Shown here: piece by piece, positions 44,130 through 53,080 of the stretch
Layout: every line of letters starts with the position of its first letter
Numbering within the stretch: the first letter of the stretch is position 1
From: Streptomyces sp. Edi4
GTDB taxonomy: Bacteria > Actinomycetota > Actinomycetes > Streptomycetales > Streptomycetaceae
Direction: 5' to 3'
DNA: 64,000 nt
Assembly (NCBI RefSeq): GCF_040253615.1
Contig: NZ_JBEJGY010000004.1
Location: 4,898,001-4,962,000 of the forward strand
Translations under genes and position numbers: made by a program
Notes under the pieces: model-generated
Told to the model about the DNA's origin: nothing
Database searches by the model: none
What the model saw: only the letters and a program-made list of their open reading frames with translations

Positions 44130-44320
44130 GCGCAGTTCCCCGCGCCCTGAGTGTCCGGTGCCGGGCGGTGCGGCAGGCTTGGCCGGGGTGTTGCGCGGTT
44201 CCCCGCGCCCCTGGGGGGCCCGGTGCCGGCCGGTGCGACAGCCCTGCCCCACCCCCGCGCAGTTCCCCGCGCCCCTGTGGTTGTGCTGGGGCGTTGCCAG
44301 CCTGTCCGGCGTTTGAGGAC
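44130..44320. repeat. Three copies of the Streptomyces GCGCAGTTCCCCGCGCCC element and related repeats
   Basis: Copies at 44130-44147, 44193-44210 (one change) and 44257-44274, reverse complements of the element seen near 11831 and 11912. Near 44299 follows CAGCCTGTCCGGCGTTTGAGG, another sequence I recognise as common between Streptomyces genes. The rest of the gap to the adenosine deaminase gene (to 44481) is GC-rich with no credible gene. Confidence 0.8.
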
Positions 44321-44481
44321 GAGCGCCCTTCAGGCGCGAACGGGGTCCGGAGCCCCGGGGTTTCTTTTCGACCCCCGGAGGGTTTCGGGAAGGGGCGGGG
44401 TGGGGCGTACCCCGGGTCTGGGCGCAGCCCAGGGTGTCTACGCGGCCTGCCCGGCCGGCCGCGCCCACCCCCACCCCGGCG

Positions 44482-45501
44482 TCACGACGACAGCCACTGA
44501 TCGACCCCGGCCAGAAGCTTCTCCTGGACGTCACCAGGCGCGGCCGACCCACGAATCGACTGCCGCGCCAACTCCGCCAGCTCCACGTCGTCGAACCCGT
44601 GGTGGCGACGCGCGATCTCGTACTGCGCCGCCAAGCGCGAACCGAAGAGCAGAGGATCGTCCGCACCCAGCGCCATCGGCACACCGGCGTCGAACAGGAC
44701 CCGCAATGGCACGTCCTCGGGCTTCTCATAGACACCGAGGGCGACGTTGGACGCGGGGCACACCTCACAAGTGACACCCTTGTCGGCGAGGCGCCGCAGC
44801 AGACGCGGATCCTCCGCCGCCCGCACCCCGTGCCCCACGCGCCGCGCCCGCAGATCGTCGAGGCAGTCCCGCACGGACGAGGGCCCGGACAGCTCGCCCC
44901 CGTGCGGAGCCGCGAGCAGCCCGCCCTCGCGCGCGATGGCGAAGGCACGGTCGAAGTCCCTTGCCATGCCCCGGCGTTCATCGTTGGACAGGCCGAATCC
45001 GACCACCCCGCGATCGGCGTAGCGGACCGCGAGCCGGGCCAGGGTGCGCGCGTCCAGGGGGTGCTTCATACGGTTCGCCGCGACCACGACCCGCATGCCG
45101 AGCCCGGTCTCGCGCGACGCCGCGTCGACCGCGTCCAGGATGATCTCCAGGGCCGGGATGAGCCCGCCGAGCAGCGGAGCGTACGAGGTGGGGTCCACCT
45201 GGATCTCCAGCCAGCCGGAACCGTCCTTGACGTCCTCCTCGGCGGCCTCGCGCACCAGGCGCTGAATGTCCTCGGGCGAGCGCAGACACGACCGGGCCGC
45301 GTCGTACAGGCGCTGGAAGCGGAACCAGCCGCGCTCGTCGGTGGCCCGCAGCTTCGGCGGCTCCGCGCCGGTCAGCGCGTCGGGCAGCCGCACGCCGTAC
45401 TTGTCGGCGAGCTCGAGCAGGGTGGCGGGCCGCATCGACCCCGTGAAGTGCAGATGCAGATGGGCCTTCGGCAGATCTCGTACGTCGCGAACGTGCTCCA
45501 T
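44482..45501 (-). CDS. add: Adenosine deaminase
   Basis: The 339-residue zinc hydrolase converts adenosine to inosine in purine salvage. Metal-binding HxH is in KAHLHLHFTGSMRP near residue 14; other family sites are RMKHPLDA, APHGGE (about 205) and MALGADDPLLFGS (about 290). The family usually reads HLDG after the HxH; here it is HFTG, seen in a deaminase subgroup acting on related nucleosides, so substrate preference should be treated cautiously. The ATG is nine bases after AGGA. Confidence 0.88.
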   Translation of the reverse strand: MEHVRDVRDLPKAHLHLHFTGSMRPATLLELADKYGVRLPDALTGAEPPKLRATDERGWFRFQRLYDAARSCLRSPEDIQRLVREAAEEDVKDGSGWLEIQVDPTSYAPLLGGLIPALEIILDAVDAASRETGLGMRVVVAANRMKHPLDARTLARLAVRYADRGVVGFGLSNDERRGMARDFDRAFAIAREGGLLAAPHGGELSGPSSVRDCLDDLRARRVGHGVRAAEDPRLLRRLADKGVTCEVCPASNVALGVYEKPEDVPLRVLFDAGVPMALGADDPLLFGSRLAAQYEIARRHHGFDDVELAELARQSIRGSAAPGDVQEKLLAGVDQWLSS

Positions 45502-45575
45502 CCCAAGATCCTGCCGCACGCCCCACCGCACCGGTAGGCCTTTCCCTGAAGGTGGTCTCGCTCGTACACAAAAAC

Positions 45576-45610
45576 GGGGCCTCACCTACGATTCCCGTAG
45601 GTGAGGCCCC
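45576..45610 (-). terminator. Terminator of the aminotransferase gene
   Basis: GGGGCCTCACCTACG and CGTAGGTGAGGCCCC are perfect 15-bp arms around ATTCC. On the minus strand a GTTTTTGTG tract follows, a textbook rho-independent terminator. Confidence 0.93.
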
Positions 45611-45625
45611 GGAGCGGAGCGGACC

Positions 45626-46864
<1,239 letters not shown>

Positions 46865-46989
46865 ACCGGCCATGGTCCCAGACCCGCCCCGAGGGGAGCA
46901 CGCGCGTTTCACGGACCGGTCAGCATGTGGACAGGCGTCCGACGGCGGCGTCCGACGGCGGCGGGCCGACGGCGTTCGCGGGGAAGCTG

Positions 46990-47019
46990 TTCGACGCCGG
47001 GCCGCCGACCACGTACACT
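46990..47019 (+). promoter_or_regulatory. Candidate promoter of tRNA-Trp/secE
   Basis: -35-like TTCGAC and -10 TACACT with an 18-base spacer, about 60 bases before tRNA-Trp. Confidence 0.5.
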
Positions 47020-47079
47020 CACTGCCTGTTGGCCCTCACCGACCACACCACCACATGCGGTAGGTTGGGGGAACCACAA

Positions 47080-47152
47080 AGGGTCGTAGCTCAATTGGTA
47101 GAGCACTGGTCTCCAAAACCAGCGGTTGGGGGTTCAAGTCCCTCCGGCCCTG
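47080..47152 (+). tRNA. tRNA-Trp (CCA)
   Basis: Acceptor AGGGTCG/CGGCCCT with one T-G pair, anticodon loop CTCCAAA (anticodon CCA at 47113-47115) and T arm GGTTCAAGTCC. Discriminator G. It immediately precedes secE, the conserved actinobacterial order. Confidence 0.95.
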
Positions 47153-47258
47153 CTACACACACCTTCGCCAGGTTGTGTGCGCATGTACGTACTTCAATGC
47201 ACCGCCGTGCGGCTCCACCGGGCGCGGCACGGCCATGACCCGGAATCAGGTGAGTAGC

Positions 47259-47555
47259 GTGACGGACGCCGTGGGCTCCATCGACATGCCTGATGCCCAG
47301 GACGAGGCAGCGGAGTCCAAGGATTCGAAGAAGAAGGCCCGCAAGGGCGGTAAGCGCGGAAAGAAGGGCCCTCTGGGCCGTCTCGCGCTCTTCTACCGGC
47401 AGGTCGTCGCCGAACTCCGTAAAGTTGTCTGGCCGACACGCAGCCAGCTGACGACGTACACCTCCGTGGTGATCGTGTTCGTCGTCATCATGATTGGCAT
47501 CGTGACGTTGATTGACTCCGGCTTCTCGCAGGTAGTCAAGTACGTCTTCGGCTGA
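47259..47555 (+). CDS. secE: Preprotein translocase subunit SecE
   Basis: The 98-residue protein has a lysine-rich cytosolic N-terminus (KKKARKGGKRGKKG), the conserved LALFYRQVVAELRKVVWPTRSQL amphipathic segment and one membrane helix (VVIVFVVIMIGIVTLID). It clamps SecY in the translocon. I chose the GTG after AGGTGA; an ATG eight codons earlier (47235) is less likely. A short hairpin separates it from nusG. Confidence 0.94.
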   Translation: MTDAVGSIDMPDAQDEAAESKDSKKKARKGGKRGKKGPLGRLALFYRQVVAELRKVVWPTRSQLTTYTSVVIVFVVIMIGIVTLIDSGFSQVVKYVFG

Positions 47556-47561
47556 TCCGCG

Positions 47562-47587
47562 AAGGGCGCCCCTTTTGGCGCCCCTTT
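47562..47587 (+). terminator. Hairpin between secE and nusG
   Basis: GGGCGCC and GGCGCCC close a CCTTTT loop and are followed by CTTTC. Partial terminator or attenuator. Confidence 0.5.
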
Positions 47588-47630
47588 CGCATGTTCCACC
47601 GCCATCTGTAGCCAGGAAGAAGCAGCCACC

Positions 47631-48581
47631 GTGTCTGACCCGAACCTGAACGACGCCATCGAGTCGGTCGAGTCCGTCGAGGACGAGCTCGACATCGTCG
47701 AGGCGGCCGACGAGGACGAGGCCGAGGCTGCCGACGCCGCTGCGGGCGAAGCGGCCGAAGAGGCTGCCCTGCACGTCGAGTCCGACGACGCCGAGGCCGA
47801 CGACACCGACGCCGAGGCCAACGACGCCGAGGCCGTCGAGGCGAGCGCCGCCGCCGACTCCGACGAGGACGAGGACGAGGCCGCCGAGTCGGACGAGGAG
47901 TCCGCCGACGAGGACGAGTCCGCCGCCGACGAGGCCGAGGAGCCGGCGGAGCCCGCCGCCCCGGTCGACCCGGTCGAGGCCCTGCGCCAGGAGCTCCGCT
48001 TCCTGCCCGGCGAGTGGTACGTCATCCACACGTACGCCGGTTACGAGAAGCGTGTGAAGGCCAACCTCGAACAGCGTGCCGTCTCGCTGAACGTCGAGGA
48101 GTTCATCTACCAGGCCGAGGTCCCCGAAGAGGAGATCGTCCAGATCAAGAACGGCGAGCGCAAGAACGTCCGGCAGAACAAGCTGCCCGGTTACGTTCTC
48201 GTCCGCATGGATCTGACGAACGAGTCCTGGGGCGTCGTCCGCAACACCCCGGGTGTCACCGGCTTCGTGGGCAACGCCTACGACCCGTATCCGCTGACCC
48301 TGGACGAGATCGTCAAGATGCTCGCCCCCGAGGCCGAGGAGAAGGCCGCCCGCGAGGCAGCCGAGGCCGAGGGCAAGCCGGCTCCGCAGCGCAAGGTCGA
48401 GGTCCAGGTCCTGGACTTCGAGGTGGGCGACTCGGTCACCGTCACCGACGGCCCCTTCGCGACGCTCCAGGCGACCATCAACGAGATCAACGCCGACTCG
48501 AAGAAGGTCAAGGGTCTCGTCGAGATCTTCGGCCGCGAGACCCCGGTCGAACTCAGCTTCGACCAGATCCAGAAGAACTGA
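47631..48581 (+). CDS. nusG: Transcription termination/antitermination factor NusG
   Basis: The 316-residue factor has a strongly acidic N-terminal extension (about residues 1-110, Glu/Asp/Ala repeats) characteristic of streptomycete NusG, then the NGN domain (WYVIHTYAGYEKRVKANLEQR, KLPGYVLVRMDLTNESWGVVRNTPGVTGFVG) and a C-terminal KOW domain (FEVGDSVTVTDGPFATLQATI). It binds RNA polymerase and couples to Rho or the ribosome. GTG start after AGGAAGAAG. A strong terminator follows before rplK. Confidence 0.95.
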   Translation: MSDPNLNDAIESVESVEDELDIVEAADEDEAEAADAAAGEAAEEAALHVESDDAEADDTDAEANDAEAVEASAAADSDEDEDEAAESDEESADEDESAADEAEEPAEPAAPVDPVEALRQELRFLPGEWYVIHTYAGYEKRVKANLEQRAVSLNVEEFIYQAEVPEEEIVQIKNGERKNVRQNKLPGYVLVRMDLTNESWGVVRNTPGVTGFVGNAYDPYPLTLDEIVKMLAPEAEEKAAREAAEAEGKPAPQRKVEVQVLDFEVGDSVTVTDGPFATLQATINEINADSKKVKGLVEIFGRETPVELSFDQIQKN

Positions 48582-48628
48582 CGCCTCCGGGCGACGCCTT
48601 CGGGCACCGGCTTCTGGAACCCGCACTT

Positions 48629-48678
48629 CCGAGCAGGTCAGAAGGGCTCTCGCAGCCCCTCTGACCTGCTCGGTTTTT
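48629..48678 (+). terminator. Strong terminator between nusG and rplK
   Basis: CCGAGCAGGTCAGA and TCTGACCTGCTCGG pair, the stem continues with GGGCT/AGCCC, and TTTTT follows. secE-nusG and rplK-rplA therefore seem to be separate units. Confidence 0.93.
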
Positions 48679-48773
48679 AGCCGCGCAGCTATACCCGTTA
48701 TCGTTGTGCGGTATGCCTCCATCCGGTTGATCGGATGCAGGCGGTTCACTCTCACTAGGACCCGGAGAGAGCA

Positions 48774-49208
48774 ATGCCTCCCAAGAAGAAGAAGGTCACG
48801 GGGCTTATCAAGCTCCAGATCAACGCCGGTGCGGCGAACCCGGCTCCGCCGGTCGGCCCCGCGCTCGGCCAGCACGGCGTCAACATCATGGAGTTCTGCA
48901 AGGCCTACAACGCCGCGACCGAGTCGCAGCGTGGCTGGGTGATCCCGGTGGAGATCACGGTCTACGAAGACCGCTCCTTCACCTTCATCACCAAGACGCC
49001 GCCGGCCGCGAAGATGATCCTCAAGGCCGCTGGTGTCGAGAAGGGCTCCGGCGAGCCCCACAAGACCAAGGTCGCGAAGATCACCCAGGCTCAGGTGCGC
49101 GAGATCGCCACGACGAAGCTCGCCGACCTGAACGCCAACGACCTCGACGCCGCGTCGAAGATCATCGCTGGCACCGCCCGTTCCATGGGCATCACGGTCG
49201 AGGGCTGA
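48774..49208 (+). CDS. rplK: 50S ribosomal protein L11
   Basis: The 144-residue protein starts [42 protein letters not shown], with the proline-rich turn that contacts the thiopeptide/thiostrepton site on 23S rRNA intact. C-terminal RNA-binding domain ends [11 protein letters not shown]. It forms the GTPase-associated centre and is needed for stringent response. The ATG follows GGAGAGAG. No change at the thiostrepton-linked prolines is seen. Confidence 0.96.
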
Positions 49209-49297
49209 TCTCAGCTCACCCCCGTCTGACCTCCAGTGGTAGGGCCAAGCGCTGGCCCGCACCACGACTCCATGCCTGAACACTTACAGGAGCAGAA

Positions 49298-50020
49298 GTG
49301 AAGCGCAGCAAGACTCTCCGCGCTGCGGACGCCAAGATCGACGCGGAGAAGCTGTACGCGCCGCTCGAGGCGGTCCGTCTCGCCAAGGAGACCTCCACGA
49401 CCAAGTTCGACGCCACCGTCGAGGTCGCCTTCCGCCTGGGTGTCGACCCGCGCAAGGCCGACCAGATGGTCCGTGGCACCGTGAACCTCCCGCACGGCAC
49501 CGGTAAGACCGCCCGGGTCCTGGTCTTCGCGACCGGCGACCGTGCCGAGGCCGCGCTTGCCGCGGGCGCCGACATCGTCGGCTCCGACGAGCTCATCGAC
49601 GAGGTTTCGAAGGGCCGTCTGGACTTCGACGCCGTCGTCGCCACCCCGGACCTCATGGGCAAGGTCGGCCGCCTCGGCCGCGTGCTCGGTCCCCGTGGCC
49701 TGATGCCGAACCCGAAGACCGGTACGGTCACCCCCGACGTCGCCAAGGCGGTCGAGGACATCAAGGGCGGCAAGATCGAGTTCCGCGTCGACAAGCACTC
49801 GAACCTGCACTTCATCATCGGCAAGGTGTCCTTCGACGACACCAAGCTGGTGGAGAACTACGGTGCGGCTCTGGAGGAGATCCTCCGTCTGAAGCCGTCC
49901 GCCGCCAAGGGCCGGTACATCAAGAAGGCGACCATCACCACCACGATGGGCCCCGGTATCACCCTGGACCAGAACCGCACCCGCAACCTCCTCGTCGAGG
50001 AGGACCCGGCCGCCGTCTGA
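49298..50020 (+). CDS. rplA: 50S ribosomal protein L1
   Basis: The 240-residue protein has SKTLRAADAKID, ADIVGSDELIDEV, the signature VGRLGRVLGPRGLMPNPKTGTV (about residue 128) and a C-terminal KATITTTMGPGI. It binds the L1 stalk of 23S rRNA and usually autoregulates the L11 operon. The GTG start follows AGGAG. A strong terminator downstream closes the L11-L1 unit. Confidence 0.96.
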   Translation: MKRSKTLRAADAKIDAEKLYAPLEAVRLAKETSTTKFDATVEVAFRLGVDPRKADQMVRGTVNLPHGTGKTARVLVFATGDRAEAALAAGADIVGSDELIDEVSKGRLDFDAVVATPDLMGKVGRLGRVLGPRGLMPNPKTGTVTPDVAKAVEDIKGGKIEFRVDKHSNLHFIIGKVSFDDTKLVENYGAALEEILRLKPSAAKGRYIKKATITTTMGPGITLDQNRTRNLLVEEDPAAV

Positions 50021-50081
50021 TCCCACGGATCACCGGCAGTCGCGGGTTCGCGTACGGAGACGTACGTACGTCCGTCCTGAG

Positions 50082-50124
50082 ACCGGCCCCCGCACCTCGT
50101 CAGAGGCGCGGGGGCCGGTTTTTT
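50082..50124 (+). terminator. Terminator after rplA
   Basis: ACCGGCCCCCGC and GCGGGGGCCGGT are perfect 12-bp arms, with CCTC/GAGG pairing possible inside the loop, followed by a six-base T tract. Confidence 0.95.
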
Positions 50125-50196
50125 GTGAGCGGTCTGTCAGTGGGCTGAGTTACGTTGGCAGAAGAGTTCATCGGATGGATCAAGGGGTGGGGACAC

Positions 50197-51141
50197 ATGA
50201 GCAGGACCGTCAAGCGCGCCGGTATATCCCTGGCGACGGTCGCGGCACTGGTGGCGGGGGCCACCGCGTGCCAGGGCGGGGGAGGGTCCAAGAAGGCCGA
50301 CGACGCGCCGAAGCAGGGCTCCCAGCAGTCGAGCCCCAAGGACGCGCGGGCGGCGCTTCAGGCGGCGTACAAGAGGACGTCGGCGGCCAAGTCGGCCAAG
50401 GTCACCATCAAGATGTCGATCCCGGGTGCGGCCACGGGCGTCCCCGGTGGAGCCGGCGGCGACATGGAGATGACCGGCGTCCAGTCGTGGGACCCGGCGG
50501 CGCTGGACATGACGATGAGTGGTTCGGCCTTCGCGCAGGCCGGCAAGGACGCGCCGAAGCAGATCCGGATGGTCCAGCTCGACAACGTCATGTACATGGA
50601 CATGGGTGCTGCGGCGGCCAAGGACATGGACGGCAAGCACTGGATGAAGATGGACCTCGGCGCCATCGCCGGCGCCGCCGGTTCGTCCGTTCCGTCGCTG
50701 AGTGGTGGCGCCCCGAAGCAGGACCCGGCCCAGCAGCTCGCGATCCTGACGGACTCGCCGAACGTGAAGCATCTCGGTACCGAGCAGATCGACGGCGCCC
50801 CGGCCGAGCACTACAAGGGCACCCTGAGCATCGACGAGATGGCCGCCAGCAACCAGGCGCTCGACGGCATGTCCGCCCAGGACCGCCAGAAGCTCATCGA
50901 CACCACGAAGAAGGCCGGCATCACGGGCTACGACACCGAGCTCTGGATCAACAAGGACGGCTACCCGGTGCAGACGAACGTCGGTTTCGCCATGCCCCAG
51001 GGGAAGATGACCATGAGCGCGCACTACTCGGACTACGGCGCCAAGGTCGCGGTCAGCGCCCCGTCGGCCGACGAGACGTTCGACTTCGCCGACATGATGA
51101 AGGGCGCCGGGGGCGGCGCGGGCGCGGGCCAGAGCGCCTGA
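50197..51141 (+). CDS. Putative LppX/LprG-like lipoprotein
   Basis: The 314-residue protein has a basic start (SRTVKRAG), hydrophobic stretch and lipobox VAGATAC at about residue 25, so it should be a membrane-anchored lipoprotein. The mature part is rich in strand-like segments (AKVTIKMSIPG, QIRMVQLDNVMYMDM, HYKGTLSIDEM, TELWINKDGYPVQTNVGF), resembling actinobacterial LppX/LprG-type lipid-binding lipoproteins. The ATG follows AAGGGG. Its insertion between rplA and rplJ is typical for Streptomyces but has no obvious link to ribosomes. Confidence 0.82.
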   Translation: MSRTVKRAGISLATVAALVAGATACQGGGGSKKADDAPKQGSQQSSPKDARAALQAAYKRTSAAKSAKVTIKMSIPGAATGVPGGAGGDMEMTGVQSWDPAALDMTMSGSAFAQAGKDAPKQIRMVQLDNVMYMDMGAAAAKDMDGKHWMKMDLGAIAGAAGSSVPSLSGGAPKQDPAQQLAILTDSPNVKHLGTEQIDGAPAEHYKGTLSIDEMAASNQALDGMSAQDRQKLIDTTKKAGITGYDTELWINKDGYPVQTNVGFAMPQGKMTMSAHYSDYGAKVAVSAPSADETFDFADMMKGAGGGAGAGQSA

Positions 51142-51180
51142 CGGACCCGCTGGCGACCCATCGGCGCCGTTCGGGCGGAT

Positions 51181-51210
51181 TTGCCTGACACGGACGACGT
51201 AACGTACGCT
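51181..51210 (+). promoter_or_regulatory. Promoter of the rplJ-rplL unit
   Basis: -35 TTGCCT and -10 TACGCT with an 18-base spacer, giving a leader of about 225 bases before rplJ, the usual site of L10/L12 feedback control. Confidence 0.6.
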
Positions 51211-51356
51211 TTCCCAGAAGCCAAAGACCGCTGGTCGTTGCCGTGCCTTCATTCGAGGGTGCGGTGGCCGAAGGATCCGCTGGATGCGGACGACCCGCGC
51301 AGGTGACCGTGGAAAGTTCCCGGATGTCTCTCTTCTGAGTGCAGCTGGTTGAGCTA

Positions 51357-51390
51357 CGCCCCGTGCGCCTGCGCCGGGGCGTTTCGTTTT
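51357..51390 (+). terminator. Attenuator-like hairpin in the rplJ leader
   Basis: CGCCCCG and CGGGGCG close an 11-base loop and are followed by TTTCGTTTTG, 50 bases before the rplJ ATG. It could be a transcription attenuator within the L10 leader. The remaining leader (51211-51356) is structured but holds no gene. Confidence 0.65.
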
Positions 51391-51441
51391 GTTCAGCCCC
51401 TTCTGAGCGGTCCTCATCACCCGGAAGGAGGCCGACGCTCT

Positions 51442-51972
51442 ATGGCAAGGCCCGACAAGGCTGCCGCGGTAGCCGAGCTCGCGGACCAGTTCCGCAGCTC
51501 GAACGCCGCCGTGCTGACCGAGTACCGGGGTCTCACCGTGGCGCAGCTCAAGACGCTGCGTCGTTCGCTCGGTGAGAACGCCCAGTACGCCGTGGTGAAG
51601 AACACGCTGACCAAGATTGCGGCCAACGAGGCCGGGATCACTTCGCTGGACGACCAGTTCAATGGTCCGACGGCGGTTGCCTTCATCACCGGTGACCCGG
51701 TGGAGTCGGCGAAGGGTCTTCGTGACTTCGCCAAGGAGAACCCGAACCTGATCATCAAGGGCGGTGTCCTTGATGGCAAGGCGCTGTCCGCCGATGAGAT
51801 CAAGAAGCTTGCGGACCTCGAGTCCCGCGAGGTTCTGCTCAGCAAGCTGGCCGGCGCGTTCAAGGGCAAGCAGTCGCAGACTGCCTCGCTCCTCCAGGCG
51901 CTGCCGTCGAAGTTCGTCCGCACCGCGGAAGCGCTTCGCGTCAAGCTCGCCGAGCAGGGCGGTGCCGAGTAA
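51442..51972 (+). CDS. rplJ: 50S ribosomal protein L10
   Basis: The 176-residue protein starts ARPDKAAAVAELADQFRSSNAAVLTEYRGLTVAQL and has KNTLTKIAANEAG, with a C-terminal helix that carries L7/L12 dimers (ASLLQALPSKFVRTAEALRVKL). It builds the ribosomal stalk. The ATG follows GGAAGGAGG. In many bacteria the L10-L12 complex represses its own mRNA through the leader; the long structured leader here fits. Confidence 0.96.
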   Translation: MARPDKAAAVAELADQFRSSNAAVLTEYRGLTVAQLKTLRRSLGENAQYAVVKNTLTKIAANEAGITSLDDQFNGPTAVAFITGDPVESAKGLRDFAKENPNLIIKGGVLDGKALSADEIKKLADLESREVLLSKLAGAFKGKQSQTASLLQALPSKFVRTAEALRVKLAEQGGAE

Positions 51973-52085
51973 TTCGGCTCGCGCATTGATCGTGCCCCTT
52001 TAGGGACGCGGTCGCAGCGGGCCGAACGTACGCCCGCCTACATGTACATCCGGCACCCGCCGAATTAGTGGAAGGATCGCCCATC

Positions 52086-52469
52086 ATGGCGAAGCTCAGC
52101 CAGGAAGACCTGCTCGCCCAGTTCGAGGAGATGACCCTCATCGAGCTCTCCGAGTTCGTGAAGGCCTTCGAGGAGAAGTTCGACGTCACCGCCGCCGCGG
52201 CCGTCGCCGTCGCCGGCCCCGCGGGCCCGGGCGCCCCGGTCGAGGCCGCTGAGGAGCAGGACGAGTTCGACGTCATCCTCACCGGTGCCGGCGAGAAGAA
52301 GATCCAGGTCATCAAGGTCGTGCGCGAGCTGACCTCCCTGGGTCTGAAGGAGGCCAAGGACCTCGTCGACGGCGCCCCGAAGCCCGTCCTCGAGAAGGTC
52401 GCCAAGGAGGCCGCGGAGAAGGCCGCCGAGTCCCTCAAGGGTGCCGGCGCCTCCGTCGAGGTCAAGTAA
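52086..52469 (+). CDS. rplL: 50S ribosomal protein L7/L12
   Basis: The 127-residue acidic protein has the N-terminal dimerisation part (KLSQEDLLAQFEEMTLIELSEFVKAFEEKF), an Ala/Pro hinge and the C-terminal factor-binding domain (EFDVILTGAGEKKIQVIKVVRELTSLGLKEAKDLVDGAPK). It recruits translation GTPases. The start codon follows GGAAGGA. A stem-loop downstream probably reduces read-through into rpoB. Confidence 0.96.
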   Translation: MAKLSQEDLLAQFEEMTLIELSEFVKAFEEKFDVTAAAAVAVAGPAGPGAPVEAAEEQDEFDVILTGAGEKKIQVIKVVRELTSLGLKEAKDLVDGAPKPVLEKVAKEAAEKAAESLKGAGASVEVK

Positions 52470-52536
52470 CACCTCGCGGGTCCGCAAGGTCCCGCACCCG
52501 CCCGGCAGGCGCGCTCGCGCGCCGCTGGGCACCGCC

Positions 52537-52568
52537 AAGGGCGATCACCCATCCGGGTGGTCGCCCTT
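52537..52568 (+). terminator. Stem-loop after rplL
   Basis: AAGGGCGATCACCC and GGGTGGTCGCCCTT pair (one T-G-type mismatch) around ATCC. T tract is poor, so it may be a partial terminator that adjusts rpoBC levels. Confidence 0.7.
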
Positions 52569-52871
52569 CGGCGTACCCGCGACGCGTGCCTTGCACGGGC
52601 CTCCTCGGGGAGTATGGTGATCTTCGCCGTCTGCTCGGCGAGACGCAGGCGCAGGCTCCGCGACGGCTCCCGCGGCATCTCCGGGGAGCGGAGGGGTCTT
52701 GACGAACCGCACGCAGCGCGCAATTCTCAGGACGCGTCGTCACAACGATCCGCATCCGAGGCATGGATCGACGGCGAAGAGGGCAGTACTAATCTGCGTC
52801 TGCGCGGCGCACGGCCGACCGAGGTACCGAGGTACTTGAGAAGAGCAACGCGGGTGTCGAAGAATCCGCCC

Positions 52872-52900
52872 TGGACATCAGTGAGCCGAGTGGCTACACT
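52872..52900 (+). promoter_or_regulatory. Candidate rpoB promoter
   Basis: -35 TGGACA and -10 TACACT with a 17-base spacer, about 175 bases before the rpoB start; close to the vegetative consensus. Confidence 0.6.
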
Positions 52901-53080
52901 GACCCTTTGCGCTGCCTGTTAGCTGTCCCCTGCCCGTCACCAGGGGCATGCCCTCGCTTGAGCACCTTGGATTGAACCGATCTGACCTGGCCTTTCCGGC
53001 CGAATCAGAAACGTCTCTCCCTGTGCCCACGTGGGACCGGTACGCGCGTAGTGAGTCCGAGCCCTCGGAAGGACCCCCTC

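Larger units (their letters stand above)
52470..53080 (+). other. rplL-rpoB intergenic region
   Basis: About 610 bases without a convincing gene. It holds the rplL stem-loop near the left end, a promoter-like pair near 52872-52900 and a leader of about 180 bases to the rpoB TTG. Short open frames here lack ribosome sites and Streptomyces codon bias. Confidence 0.7.
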
